A stretch of DNA of 64,000 nucleotides from Sciurus carolinensis (lineage: Eukaryota > Chordata > Mammalia > Rodentia > Sciuridae). Numbering within the stretch: the first letter of the stretch is position 1; every line of letters begins with the position of its first letter. Location: assembly GCF_902686445.1 (NCBI RefSeq), contig NC_062221.1, positions 40,511,075 through 40,575,074 of the forward strand, read 5' to 3'. The position numbers were made by a program, and so were the translations under genes. The notes beneath the pieces were generated by a model. It was given only the letters and a program-made list of their open reading frames with translations. It searched no databases and was not told the origin of the DNA. Shown here piece by piece: positions 41,846 through 53,241 of this stretch.

Positions 41846-44800
41846 GGACACTGGCAGAAAAGGAACTTCCTCGGCCCATCTCAAGCCCGAGCCGCCTCTG
41901 CCTGGGGAAATAGGATGGGGTAAGTGGCACTGCTCCCATGGGCCCATCTGCAAGCACTTCACACAGTCAACGTTCCTGACAAAGCTTATCCTGCGAATCA
42001 AAGTTGATACTCTCACAACCCCAACACCATGTTGAAGAACCAGGCAGCACAGCAGGCCTGGTGGGCACACAAATAAACCTAACACAGCCTGGCCTTAAAG
42101 ACTGGACCTAACTTTTACAAAAAAGTAGAAAAAAAATCTGGATCTATATTCCAAAGTTAATGGGGAAGAGGGATGGCTGGGGAGGCCAGAATAGTTTGAT
42201 TTAGCCAAAACTGTTTATTTTAAATGAATCAAGTGATTTAAGTACAACCACCAGTTTCCAAGCAAATTCTTTCAAATTAGCCAGTTATTTGGATGAAATG
42301 GTGGATTTCCACTATTTTACATAAGACAGACTCACATCACTACCACCTGAAATCAGTGGTAAAGAAATGTTTAGAAGAATATGCTCATCACTAAATTATT
42401 GCTATTAATGCAAAGTTCAAAAAAGAAAATAAAGCTTAGTTTTATCTACTATTGGATATAGGGATTCTGACATTACAAATTACAATTCTAAACCAAACCT
42501 ACTCAAGGAAGTGAAGTATATGTAGAAAATTCATCTCTAACAGCATACTACCCACCAACAGCTACCTAATTTAGCAGAATATATTACCTCTATGCTTCAT
42601 AAATCTTAATTAAAGCCGTTAGTTTTCCTATTATGTGATCGAGAAATGCCCCATTAAAGTTAAACAGTTTCTACAAGTAATTATACACATATACACTTTA
42701 AAATTGCTTCACATATACTGGAAATGTTGTCTACTAAATCAAAAACTTGCAAAATTTCATTAATGCAAGATTTTTTTTATCTCCCAAAAGTCAAATGTTT
42801 CCCAGAGGAACCCGTATACTCAATGTTGGCTTCTTATAATACAATTTAATGCTCACAAACACAACTAAAGTATTTAAACATTTACAGGGGTTGTCATAAA
42901 TGCTTTTCTTATTTTTGATCAAATTCAACCTTACATTTAATATGGTTAACTGTAGTTATTTAATTTAAAAACTTGAGATTCCAACCTCAAAAATTTATAA
43001 CAATATAAATGCAGTTACTTGGCTATAGGATACGTATACTATGGGGACTCCATTCTTCAATCTGAAACACAAATGCCAAAACCAGAGAGGGGATATTTTT
43101 AAAAGTAGACATTATTTTAAATAACTTTTGGCACATTGAAGAGAAAACACTGCAAATCAAAATACAAAAATAGAACTCTTTTATTCGTATAGTCATTTTG
43201 ATCAGACAAGAGCACACTAATAATAATAGTAATGTTTTCCTTCTATACTATTTGTTTTGAAAAGTAATGAATGATAAGTAGTTCAAATGAAAATATAGTG
43301 TCATTTGGGATATTGTGGATATGCTGACATAGTAATTGGATAGAAAACATTGTTGATAATCCTTCCATTTCTCAAAAGGCATAGAAATTTAATTTAATTC
43401 ATTGACATGTTACAGGTAACTCTGTGATGTTGTGCTTCTGAAAGATGAGCAAATTTGGCCTTCAAAAATGGTGCCACTGGCCTTAGAAGAAAACACCACA
43501 ATGCGAACCTTTAAGCCAGGCGCTTCCCCTCCTAGGGCACACTGATGAGCACATTCACAAAACACGACCCGAGGACGGGGGAGACAGCTGCAGCCTGCAG
43601 TGATGGATAACCCGTGATCCAGATGCATGTAATATCTCTCAGGACTGAGAGTGCATTATTAATTGAAATTCTGGTTTAGTTCCTCCATGTAGACCACTAT
43701 ATAATTGCATCTCTACCTGGAAAACTATTTTCAGCAGGATTCATAATGGGTAAGGTGTCCTCAAAATATGTAGGAAGGAAATCTGTTCTTATCAGTGATT
43801 ATAACAGAATGTACACTTACAGATCTTTATTCCAAAGATTATGCATAGACCACAAAATAGATGCCAGTAGCCAACCATTCACTATATAGCACACAGACAA
43901 TTAAAAGGCCATTTGACAAAAAATTAAACCTAAAAAAATCAGAACAGAAAAAAAGAATGTTAAATAGAATTAATGTTTCCACTTAGCAACAAATGTAAAT
44001 TTGTGCATTCTAAAATTAAATATAAAGCTTTGCAATATAAATTTCTTATGGTTACAAATACCTTAGTTTAGTGAAATGCCTCCGGCTTTGTGACTGTATT
44101 TTATGAATATAAATTGAACTAGTCATACACATTTGCATTTTTTCTTATTAATTAGCCCATATCAAATCACACTGGTTTAAAAAGAAAAAGTTTCACAGGA
44201 AAATGAAAGTTTTGTGGAGGATTGGTTTCAGGGGCAGGCAGAAGGTAGTTTCAAACCAGGGTAGAAGAAATATTAAATATCTCACTACACTTTAGCCTGA
44301 CATGGAAAAGTAACATCCTCTAAAATCTCAATCTCATCAAAATATAAGGTTAATAGAAGACAGGGACACTTAAGAGATGTTTAATATAGGCTTAAAAATA
44401 GGCACAGAAATAATGTAGTCCACTAATAAACTGGATAAGGAATAGGGCAGGGAATTTAACCACCATTTATACTAAATGACAGGGCAGAGGGCAAAAAGGT
44501 GAGGAAATTGAGAAGATAGACTCCAAGTCTTTGTTCTGACGGTGCTTAGATTTTGAAGAGAATCCAGTGTTGTCTGACAGAAGCATCTTTGTGCAGCAAC
44601 ACCAGGGATGTAAAGGAGAGCTGCTTAGGAAAACCAATGAATGTCTTGGACTCAGAACCGTGAAGAACTTAGGCTATGGAGGTCTGCAGAAAGGAATGCT
44701 TGTACTGCTAAGTAAAAAACCACCACATTCAACCACTATCGGAGTGGGTACACACTGATGTCTTTAAAGAATCATGTTGGGTTTTTCTTTCAAAAAATGT

Positions 44801-45498
44801 ATAGACAGGCTATGATTTCAAATTGCCGAAAGTAATCTTAGATGAGGTTCTCTGACATTGGACCATCCCGAATGACTTCACTTGCACCAAAAACCTCAAT
44901 CCCTCTGGTTGGCAGCTGCTCTCAGAGTTCCTGGTGAAGCTGGCAAAACAGCCAGGAGGCTATGTCCACCCACGCAGCCTAACCTCCTGCAGCTCCAATC
45001 CCAGGCTGATGAAACTGGAGACTTGTCACCATTAAAGGAAGCCTGGAGTCACATGGAGAGAAGAAATGCACACTGGACGTGAACGGGGGTCCACCACTCA
45101 TCCAAATCCAGAATAGCTACAAAAACCTGTGCTGAAAAGCAACAAACTTACCAGATAATTGGCATTTCCAGTTTTAGGGAGAGTTGCCCAAGCTCTTGCC
45201 TCTACTGGAAACCAAAATTAAGAGAAAAACATCCAGTATGAACCTTTCTGTATCTTCAAAATACAGTTTCCCTTATCAGCCTCACTAGTATAAACACATT
45301 CAAAAGTTTCTACTAAGGAAACAACTTATTTTTCTCCTTTACCAGTTCCAATTGCCTTGCTACACATCTGAAGAGAATTTAAGTGGTTTAAAAGTATCTC
45401 CCAAATAATCAACACCCTTGAATAAATTTTAAAAATAGATGCTAATTTTGAATTAACTTTAGATGCAATTTTGTCTGAAATGACATCTTATCAGCTAT
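41846..45498. other. Unassigned, long repeat-poor AT-rich stretch
   Basis: About 3.6 kb with hardly any recognisable repeat, the longest such stretch here. Small GC-richer islands lie at 43540-43620 and 44880-45080. 43500-44170 has homeodomain-like TTATTAATTG and a POU octamer ATTTGCAT at about 44132. Open frames do not exceed 90 codons and match nothing known to me. Confidence 0.4.
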
Positions 45499-45556
45499 CA
45501 CTTGCCATATAAAATAAGTAGCAATTGTACTTGCCATATAAAATAAATGGCAAGTG
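45499..45556. repeat. Short direct and inverted duplication
   Basis: ACTTGCCATATAAAATAA occurs twice (45500 and 45529) and CACTTGCCAT (45499-45508) is mirrored by ATGGCAAGTG (45547-45556). So a tandem duplication lies inside a 10-bp inverted repeat. Confidence 0.85.
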
Positions 45557-45719
45557 ACAATACTGAATGAAATTTTCTCAGAAATATATAGCTGCCAATA
45601 AAACATATGAAAAAGATTCAATCTCATACATGAACCAAAAAAAAAGTTGGGAAGGAGGTAAGGATGGGATAGGAAAATACCAGAGTGTAGCCCTTCCACA
45701 ACCATTTTTTGTAATGTTA

Positions 45720-45945
45720 AATTCTGTGGTATAATGAAAAGAGCATGATGTTAGAGACAGAAGCACATTTCTGTTTTCCATTTCCACCTTGAACTAGCCA
45801 TGGGATTGTGAGTTGTAGATTTTCTATCCATAAAAGAGGGATAATGACAAGCTTCATCACAGGATAGAAAGCAATCTGCACAGTGGCTACTGAGTGACAA
45901 ATTCTTAACAAGTATTACCTGCTGATGTTATTATAATCATGTGTT
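45720..45945 (+). repeat. MIR SINE, near full length
   Basis: 'TGGTATAATGAAAAGAGCAT', 'GATGTTAGAGACAGAAG', 'CTATCCATAAAAGAGGGATA', 'AGCAATCTGCACAGTGGCTA' and 'CCTGCTGATGTTATTATAAT' follow MIR start to end. Confidence 0.72.
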
Positions 45946-48900
45946 AATAGGTCTGATTAACTAGTAAAAAGAAGGAGTGTAAGAAAATAAAGAGACAAAA
46001 ATGGATCCAAAGGAGGTCAGAGTGGTGGAGGAAGTATAGATGTAGGCATTAAAATCATGAAGTGAGGAACATGGGAAAGATGACACTCCATCCCGTGACC
46101 CTGTGAATACTCTGATTGCCTACTGTATGTAGCTTTAGAAACAAGCTGTGTCAAATTCTTGCACTTGGCCTGTCCCTTATGGACACACACATGGTCCTTC
46201 CTACTCTACTTCCATTATTCAGAGTATCGATAAAATTGCTAAATCAGGCCCCCACACCATAAATGTAATTTTACTAAACTAAAATACAATGGACAGTGGA
46301 GATCTCTGTACACATCCAGGAGAGCCTCAACTAAATGCTTCCCCTTTAACACAGAGTTAAAGTGTAAACCTACTTATGAAAAAATACATGATGAAAGCAG
46401 CTGTTACATGTTGAACACTTAAACAGGAGTAGGCTGGCTCCCATTGCAAGCTTCATGAAGACCTCCATTATGAAAACAATCCATTCCTTTTGGGGAATGG
46501 TTGAGAAATGGGCTTAGTTGACCAGATGCTGTATTACACATAAATTAATGATTTACAAAAAAAAAAAAAAAAAGAAAAAAATGCATCAGATACACTCAAC
46601 ATCGCAACATGATAAATATGTTGATTAATGCCTTGATCACTCAGATAGAAATTCAGGAGTTTCCAAGCCTCTACATCATTATGATTTTCTTTGTCTTTTA
46701 GATATAGGAACTTGCCAATTAAAAGGAAGTCATTTTTAAAGTATGTCAGTTGAGAAGTTATTTTATGGGTATAAAATATAACTGCCTTTTGACTTAAAAT
46801 TTTTTTGTTGAGGTTTAACACATAATCATAGTAAGTTATAAGCGCTACTCAAAGGATTAAACACTAAGAAAAACAGCAAAGAAAGTCAATTAGTCAACTA
46901 TAATTTTCTAATGAAAAAAAGAGAATTTAAATACATAACAGAAAAGATGACACACAGGCATACTATCCACAAATGATTCATGTGAACACATATCCCTAAA
47001 ATGTACTACATATCATTTAGATGTACAAAAACAAGAAACACCAGTTACCCAGAGGCCTTGATTAATTTTCTCCCTTCAAGAGAAACCAGGTCTGTAAAAG
47101 GCTTAGAAGTTGGTAGACTCAGACCCACTCCAGGAAACTCTGCTGGTGTTTCCATTATAAACCGCATTTCAGGAGTTTACAAGTTGAATGTTTTTAAAAT
47201 ATATTGGGTTCATAATGAGCTCACACATTCTTAAAATGTTCCTTTTTGCTCTCCTTTAAAAAGTATGGCTACTTTTGTGAACAAATCATAAACAAAATTT
47301 CAGGTGATTATTTTTGGCTGAGCTCCAAGACACAATGGCTAAATGTTTAAATAGGGCAAAAGGACTAATTATTTTCTTCATTTGGAAGGTAGAGTAGAAA
47401 GGCCAGCCTGAGAAATGCTCCACAGTGCTTCCGTTTTAAAGCATTCTTCTGCAATATTTTCATTCAGCGGTTCAAGATCCTAGGACTGTAGCTAGGAATA
47501 TACAATCAAACTTCAAAAACTCCATTTCTACATCTGGAGATTTATGCAATAATCGCTCCGGCATTAGACTTCCCTAAAGTTATTAGTGGTCAAAATTACA
47601 TGTACCATGAAAGCCAGGAAGACTCTCAGAATGGCGCTAAAAGCCAGGTGGCAGGACACCTACACTTAGGTGCCACCACAAACCCCAAATTCAAACCAAC
47701 CTCTGAGTTTTACAAGCCCTTTCCCTGTGCCAACCCCCAGCTTAAAATAGTGCAGGGCAAAGCTCTGCAGGGAACTGAGTTGATGAGTAGGTTAGGGCTT
47801 AAAACCATTTCTTTCAAAGTCTAAAAAAAAAAAGTCTGGTGGTTCTGCCAAATATAAAAACTACTCTCCGCAGCAGTCCCTAACACCTTTTAGGGTTTAT
47901 AAAAGGAGAAGGCAGTGGAGATGCCAAAGCCAGGGATGCCTCATTCCCACAAGGAATGGAATTGTTGGGTGTGATTCACCAGGCCTCCTTCACGGTCCTG
48001 TTGGATGGTAAGGCACCATCAAGCTCCAGAAAGATGGTGCTGCCCCAAACTAGGAAAAACACCTTGATACCAGGCGGCTTTGCTGCTAAACCCTCTCACC
48101 ACATCTGGACAGCATCCACCATCTGAGGAAAAGATGTTCTCACGGAGCCTGTGAATTGACAAAATTTCCCCTATTCACAGAATAACCTTTCATATGCAGC
48201 CTCCATCAGAACCAGAAGCCTTGAGAAGGAACCACAACCCAAAAGGAAAAGACAGGACCTGCTCACATATTTGACCATATGAAATTTCTAAATTGCAAAT
48301 ATGCAAAAGACATAAGTAAAGCTGATTAAAACCACACGAATCCCAACATTTCACTGATAATATTCCACATGTAGGTGACAGGTCAAAAATACCCTGTGAC
48401 ACAGTTGTGTTTATTGACAAAGGCAAACTTTTCCATCTGTTTCTAATTTTATCCATGATTGAACATTGTCCTCAAAAGAAGAATCCACTGCTGGTAACGA
48501 ATAAAATGTAATATTCACTTTCCTAAAAAATATAATTGGAAGAAGTAGAACCTATTCATTATCACTAGTCAGTTATCAAGGAAGAATAATTGGTATATTA
48601 ATACATTCTAATGTCCTAAATATTGGTCTTGATCAGTAAACACACAGCTTCAAACTCAGAAAATTACAAATAGAAATGTATTCTGATTCAAATGGTAGTT
48701 TGAGCTAAATTTTATGTATCCAATATTGGTAGATGGATATGATAACGAAGCAATGAGTAGCCACCAGTCAACTTTCCAAAGGTTAATAATTTACAGAGAT
48801 CATTTTACCCATTGGCCAGCAAATGACTAAGAATTCCAGATGGCCTTAACTACCTAGATTCAAATTATGGGACTGATACAAGAAGGGAGGCTGGAATGCG

Positions 48901-48987
48901 GTAAAGAAGAGCTTTTTTGCTAAGAGTATTTTTATATCCCTTCTCACTAGCTATATAGCAATCTGACTCTTCATCCACCTATACCAG
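45946..48987. other. Unassigned, AT-rich
   Basis: No gene. An A run is at 46558-46574 and another at 47823-47833. About 47600-48130 is less AT-rich with no recognisable protein. Confidence 0.4.
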
Positions 48988-49182
48988 ATTTCTCAACCTC
49001 AGCACTATTGACACTTTGGCCCAGATGACTCTGTTGTAGAACGCCTAACAGATATGCCTTAACCGGTGGCTTTACCCACTGGATGTCATAGCACTTTCTC
49101 CCCCGACAATAACTCAAAATATCTTCAAACATTGTCAAACACACCTGGGGAGCAAAACTCCCTGGTTGAGGACTTCCAACCT
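48988..49182. repeat. hAT-type DNA transposon fossil (MER family, name uncertain)
   Basis: 'TTTCTCAACCTCAGCACTAT', 'TGACACTTTGGCCCAGATGA', 'GGCTTTACCCACTGGATGTC' and 'ACATTGTCAAACACACCTGG', closing with 'CCCTGGTTGAGGACTT', match a common 200-bp non-autonomous element whose ends are inverted repeats (TCTCAACC / GGTTGAGA). Same family and orientation as 58256-58487. Confidence 0.7.
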
Positions 49183-49730
49183 GTATCAAAATAAGAAGGG
49201 ATATCTAATAATAAATAATAAATAAATAAGCAAGCCAGCAAGCAAACAGATACATTAAATCTAAAGATGTGGTGTTTCCAGAACCTTCAGAGTCCTCCCT
49301 CCCCTGAGCACCCATGAGTTGTAGAGCCATCAACATAAATCATGGAACTCCATCTTACAAAAGAGCTGTGTTCTGTAAGTTTTGAAACCATCATTTGAAA
49401 CTCATCAATTTTCCCACAGAAATGTCTACCATGTGTGATGAGTAGGTATATAGTCTAGTCCACCAAAACAACATATTCACACATATATGGACACAGACAC
49501 ATACCACCAACACTCATATTTAACTTACAATATAACTCACAGTGTAAGGGCATATACCATTGCAATATCAATAAACACCATGAAAAATGAACTTGAATAA
49601 CAAAGTATATGTTTACTTAATACTTAAGGAAATGTCATTTTTATTAGATATGTCAGATAGAGACCCTGTAGAGATTCTAAAGGGGAATTTTAGACATTTT
49701 AAGATCTTTATTTTTCTTTTTGGATCTTGT
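49183..49730. other. Unassigned, AT-rich
   Basis: An (AATA)n run lies at 49206-49230; otherwise nothing recognised. Confidence 0.4.
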
Positions 49731-49880
49731 GGTTTTTTTTTTTTTTATTTGTTCTAATTAGTTATACATGACAGCAGAGTGCATTTCAATTCACTGTACA
49801 CAAATGGAGCACAACTATTCATTTCTCTGATTGTACATGCTGTAGAGTCAGTTCTACCTTTGACAGTTAGGAGTCCTGAA
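49731..49880 (-). repeat. L1 3' end, squirrel type, reverse
   Basis: A T run (reverse poly-A) is followed by 'TTTGTTCTAATTAGTTATAC', 'ATGACAGCAGAGTGCATTTC', 'CACAAATGGAGCACAACTAT' and 'CTCTGATTGTACATGCTGTA'. I recognise this as an abundant 3' end in squirrel genomes and take it for an L1 3' untranslated region. The copy is only 150 bp, strongly 5'-truncated. Confidence 0.65.
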
Positions 49881-50093
49881 TTCCTTAGGGACAATTTTTA
49901 AAGTTTCTAAGGAAGTTTGTATAGTCGCTTCCTTCTCCAGGCAAGTTTCCTTTAGAGAAATGATAAGGGGGATGAGAGGCAGCTAGAAGGAGGAGAACAA
50001 TATTAATGAGGATTCAGGTGTAGGCATGAGAAGTGTTGCCTGCAACTCACTCGAAATTAACTCAGCTTTGAGTGATTTAAATATAGGGAGATA

Positions 50094-50094
<1 letters not shown>
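49881..50094. other. Unassigned
   Basis: Nothing recognised. Confidence 0.4.

Positions 50095-50096
<2 letters not shown>

Positions 50097-50134
<38 letters not shown>
50097..50134. repeat. (TC)n microsatellite
   Basis: About 18 uninterrupted TC units, then a degenerate continuation to about 50175. Confidence 0.95.
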
Positions 50135-50135
<1 letters not shown>

Positions 50136-50234
50136 CTCCCTCTCTCTTGCTCTCAATCTTCCTCTCTGTTGCTCTCCCCCACCTCCCCAGCTGCCCTAAG
50201 GGGATGCTAAAGAATACAGTATGAAAACCACCTG

Positions 50235-50375
50235 TTCACCAGTTTAATTCCTGCCTCTCATTTCCCAGATGAAAAATCTAGGGCATATGTAAAGGTTAAG
50301 GGATTGGCCCAAGGTCACACCTTGTGAATGTTGCACTGGAAGAAAAACTCTGCCTGAGACTCGGCATTTGCACCC
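50235..50375 (-). repeat. MIR SINE, reverse
   Basis: 'CTCATTTCCCAGATGAAAAA', 'GGTTAAGGGATTGGCCCAAG' and 'GGTCACACCTTGTGAATGTT' match the reverse MIR core. Confidence 0.65.
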
Positions 50376-52067
50376 CTGGGCCCTGAGGAGGCAGCCAGGC
50401 AGAAGGCAGGAATAGACTTCTGCAGGAAAGAGCAGTGAGGCTATGTAGGGAGATACTTCTGTAGGAAAAGCAGTGTAGGGAGAGACAACTGAGAACTCAG
50501 GGAGCCAAGGAGATGTCAGGACCTAGGCTGGCCTCTGCAACCCCAGGGAGGAGCTAAGGATTTGCTTCCCCCTTGGTAACAGAGGCAAGTTCCTGGACAG
50601 AGCTGCCCCCTGGAAAGGACCTACATCTTAGGAGATTCAGGAAGAACTCAGAAAGGAGATGCTTCCATGAGCTGCCCTCTAGAGGAAGCTGAAATAGTAA
50701 CAGAGAAACCTCTCAGCCCCCAGAAATGGGCACATCATATGAAAAAAATGAAAAAAAAATGAAGCTGCTGGACACCAAGACTGGAGACACAGTACTCTTC
50801 GGGGGATCTCTTTTCTCCCTTTTCCTCATACATACCCATACCCATTCCAACACAAGTCATCTTTAAAACAGAATGAGGTTAATCTCTCTTCCTGCTTGAT
50901 ATTATCTTGAAAGACAAGTGTGGTGATGTTGGTCTTCGGTTGTAGTTACCATGAAGAAGAACATATAAAGTCCCAGAGGCAACATTATAAAGATGGAAAA
51001 TCAGAAAACTCTGATGGGAGCTTCAGCCAATTTCAGAAATGCCTAGAAGATAACGTGGCTCTCAGATTCCCAGCACAAAGGAACCATTCAAGGAAAGAGG
51101 ATGACATAGAATACCTCCCACGTAACTTCCAGTAAGTCTAGTCCCACCTCTAAAAACCAAACCCTTTCAGCTATGTTATGCAGCTATCATGTCCCTTAAG
51201 CTCTATGTGAATTAAAAGGAAAAAGGAAAAAAGCAGCATTATGTATTTTTTACATAAGACACAGCCCAGCTTATAAGCTGGCCTTTCTTCTGCAGACATA
51301 GGGGTCCTAGACAGCAACTCTAGGAAAAAAGAAATGAAATAACAAAATTTTCTTGGTACCACAGAAATGGGAGGAAGTAAACCTGATAGCCCTGAGTACT
51401 ACAATTTAAACTCTGCAATGCTAGAGGGTTCCAGTTGGTGCTAGATAATATGAGTAAGGAGGAGGTGATGAGGAAAGAAGAGCAGTTGAAGAGGGACAAG
51501 AGTGCTGTTTGATCGGGTGAGGATCCAGCACCATTAAAATTGATCCAGGTTGCCTTGAGTCACCAAAAGACTCTAAATTACCCATGTATTGATTGGTGTT
51601 CTGGAACTCCATGTCTTTTCCCCTACAAATTATCGTTTGCATTCCATTGGACAGAAACTTAATGGTATTTTTTAAAGCGGAAGTTGTGTATATCATTTGG
51701 CAAGTAACTATGGTAAATCTGTTTTTATACATGACATAATGCATTTGATACTGCAGGGGAAAGTGGAGTTCACTTATTTTTCTGAATCTTGAGTGAAATA
51801 TCACAGGGGAAGAGAGATGCTTCTACAAACCAGAAGAACCTGAAAACGTGAACATTCTCCAAGCAGGTGACAGTTGACTGGTAGGACCAGTTTAGAGGGG
51901 AAAGACAGAATGATTATTTAATCCAGTCACTAAGTGATACCTTTTGGTTAATATTTAACATATTCTGAATGGTATTCATTATTTTGATTAGAAATTAGAC
52001 AATACACATTGTTTTAAACAATAAACCCATTGATATGGTGCTATAGGCCTGCCTATGTTTGGTGCTC
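50376..52067. other. Unassigned; includes a small LTR-like fragment
   Basis: No gene; the 127-codon minus-strand frame at 51421-51804 has no recognisable domain. 51636-51670 carries TTTGCATTCCATTGGACAG, which recurs with one difference at 52394-52412 inside an LTR-like element, so a piece of the same repeat probably lies here. Confidence 0.4.
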
Positions 52068-52100
52068 CCCATACACTAAATGTATAAGTTAGTGTATGGG
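52068..52100. repeat. Perfect 12-bp inverted repeat with 9-bp loop
   Basis: CCCATACACTAA (52068-52079) and TTAGTGTATGGG (52089-52100) are exact reverse complements. It sits at the left edge of the LTR-like element that follows. Confidence 0.85.
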
Positions 52101-52470
52101 CTAAGGTGCTATAACAAAGAAACCCCAAAATACAGTGACTTAAACAAGAGCGAAGTGTACTTCTTTCTTGTGTAGCAGTCTAGAATTGAACAGACAATCC
52201 CAGACAGGTAGAACACTATGTTTGGTCATTCAGGGTTCTGGATTCCCTCAAGTTTACTGCTGTACCATTTCCTAGGGTGTTGTATATGGTCAGAGAGGAC
52301 TCTCTACCAACAATTTTTCACACTCACAGAAGAAGGAAAAGGTGAACAGGCAGATTTCTGCTATGGATTGCAGATAACTTAAACGTAATTCTATTTGCAT
52401 TCCACTGGACAGATTCCTAATGGCATGGTCATATCTAACTTTAAGAGAGACTGGAAATGTACCCTATAAC
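52089..52470. repeat. LTR-like old repeat, family uncertain
   Basis: 'TAAGGTGCTATAACAAAGAA', 'ACCCCAAAATACAGTGACTT', 'GGTCATTCAGGGTTCTGGAT', 'CCATTTCCTAGGGTGTTGTA', 'TTTGCATTCCACTGGACAG' and 'AGAGACTGGAAATG' recall the block order of an ancient ERVL/MaLR-like LTR seen across mammals. I could not name it. Confidence 0.5.
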
Positions 52471-52559
52471 TGAATGGTCATATGCTTAGCCAAAGCTCAA
52501 TTTGTAGTATTATAAAAGGAGAGAAAAGGGAAATAATTTAAAATTGCTTCCATTTTATC

Positions 52560-52735
52560 TCATTAAACCCTTTCGAGGAGCCTTTATAATAATACTGTTT
52601 TTTATGAACAATGCATTTGAAGTTGTCAATAATTTTTCTAAGCACCACAGCAGGATGTGGCAGAGATGGAATTCAACCCAGGTCCTTCTGTGAGCCTCGA
52701 AACCCATCTTCATTCTGCTCCTCTAGGTAGTGTGC
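52560..52735 (-). repeat. Possible MIR SINE, reverse
   Basis: 'GGCAGAGATGGAATTCAACC' and 'CAGGTCCTTCTGTGAGCC' fit the reverse MIR head; the rest is poor. Confidence 0.4.
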
Positions 52736-53030
52736 CTAATAAATCCTAACTCCAGTAGATGATGCATGTAATAAGAAATCAAACTCATGCCACATGGATG
52801 TTTTCATAAAGTTGATGTCTTTTAAGAAATTAACAAGATGAACAGAAAGATTTTTATAAGGCAAACTTATAAAAATCCTTTTTAGGAAAAAAAAATCTGA
52901 GGAGAGAAGGAAATTGCAAGGAATTTATGAAAATAACACTATAAAAGAAACAAGAATTTTGATTTTTTGATCACCACTATAATCTATTGGGTGGTGTTGA
53001 CCACAAATTGCATTGATAAAAATAAAGGGA
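52736..53030. other. Unassigned
   Basis: Nothing recognised. AAATTTTTATAAGGCAAACTTATAAAAAT-type self-complementary stretches occur near 52850-52880. Confidence 0.4.
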
Positions 53031-53032
53031 CT

Positions 53033-53241
53033 TGCCAGTCATGGTAACTCATGCTGAAATCCCAGGTACTCAGGAGGCTGAAGCAGGAAGAGCACAAGTT
53101 CAAGGCTAGCCTGGGCAACTTAGGAAAACTTTATCTCAAAATAAAAAATGTAAAGAAGAGCTAGGGATGTAGCTCAGTTCTCAACTAGCATGCATGAGGC
53201 CCTGAGTTTAATCCACAGTGTCACAAAAAAAAAAAAAAAAA
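53033..53241 (+). repeat. B1-ID composite SINE (MEN type), diverged
   Basis: B1 half: 'CCAGTCATGGTAACTCATGC', 'CAGGAGGCTGAAGCAGGAAG', 'CAAGGCTAGCCTGGGCAACT'. ID half: 'GAGCTAGGGATGTAGCTCAG', 'CATGCATGAGGCCCTGAGTT', then an A run. More mutated than the other composites, so an older copy. Target duplication not clear. Confidence 0.88.

Noticed and set aside
43540..43620. CpG island
   Set aside because: Only a few CpGs over 80 bp; far too short and too sparse.
51421..51804. 127-codon open frame, minus strand
   Set aside because: No recognisable domain; contains an LTR-like 19-mer.
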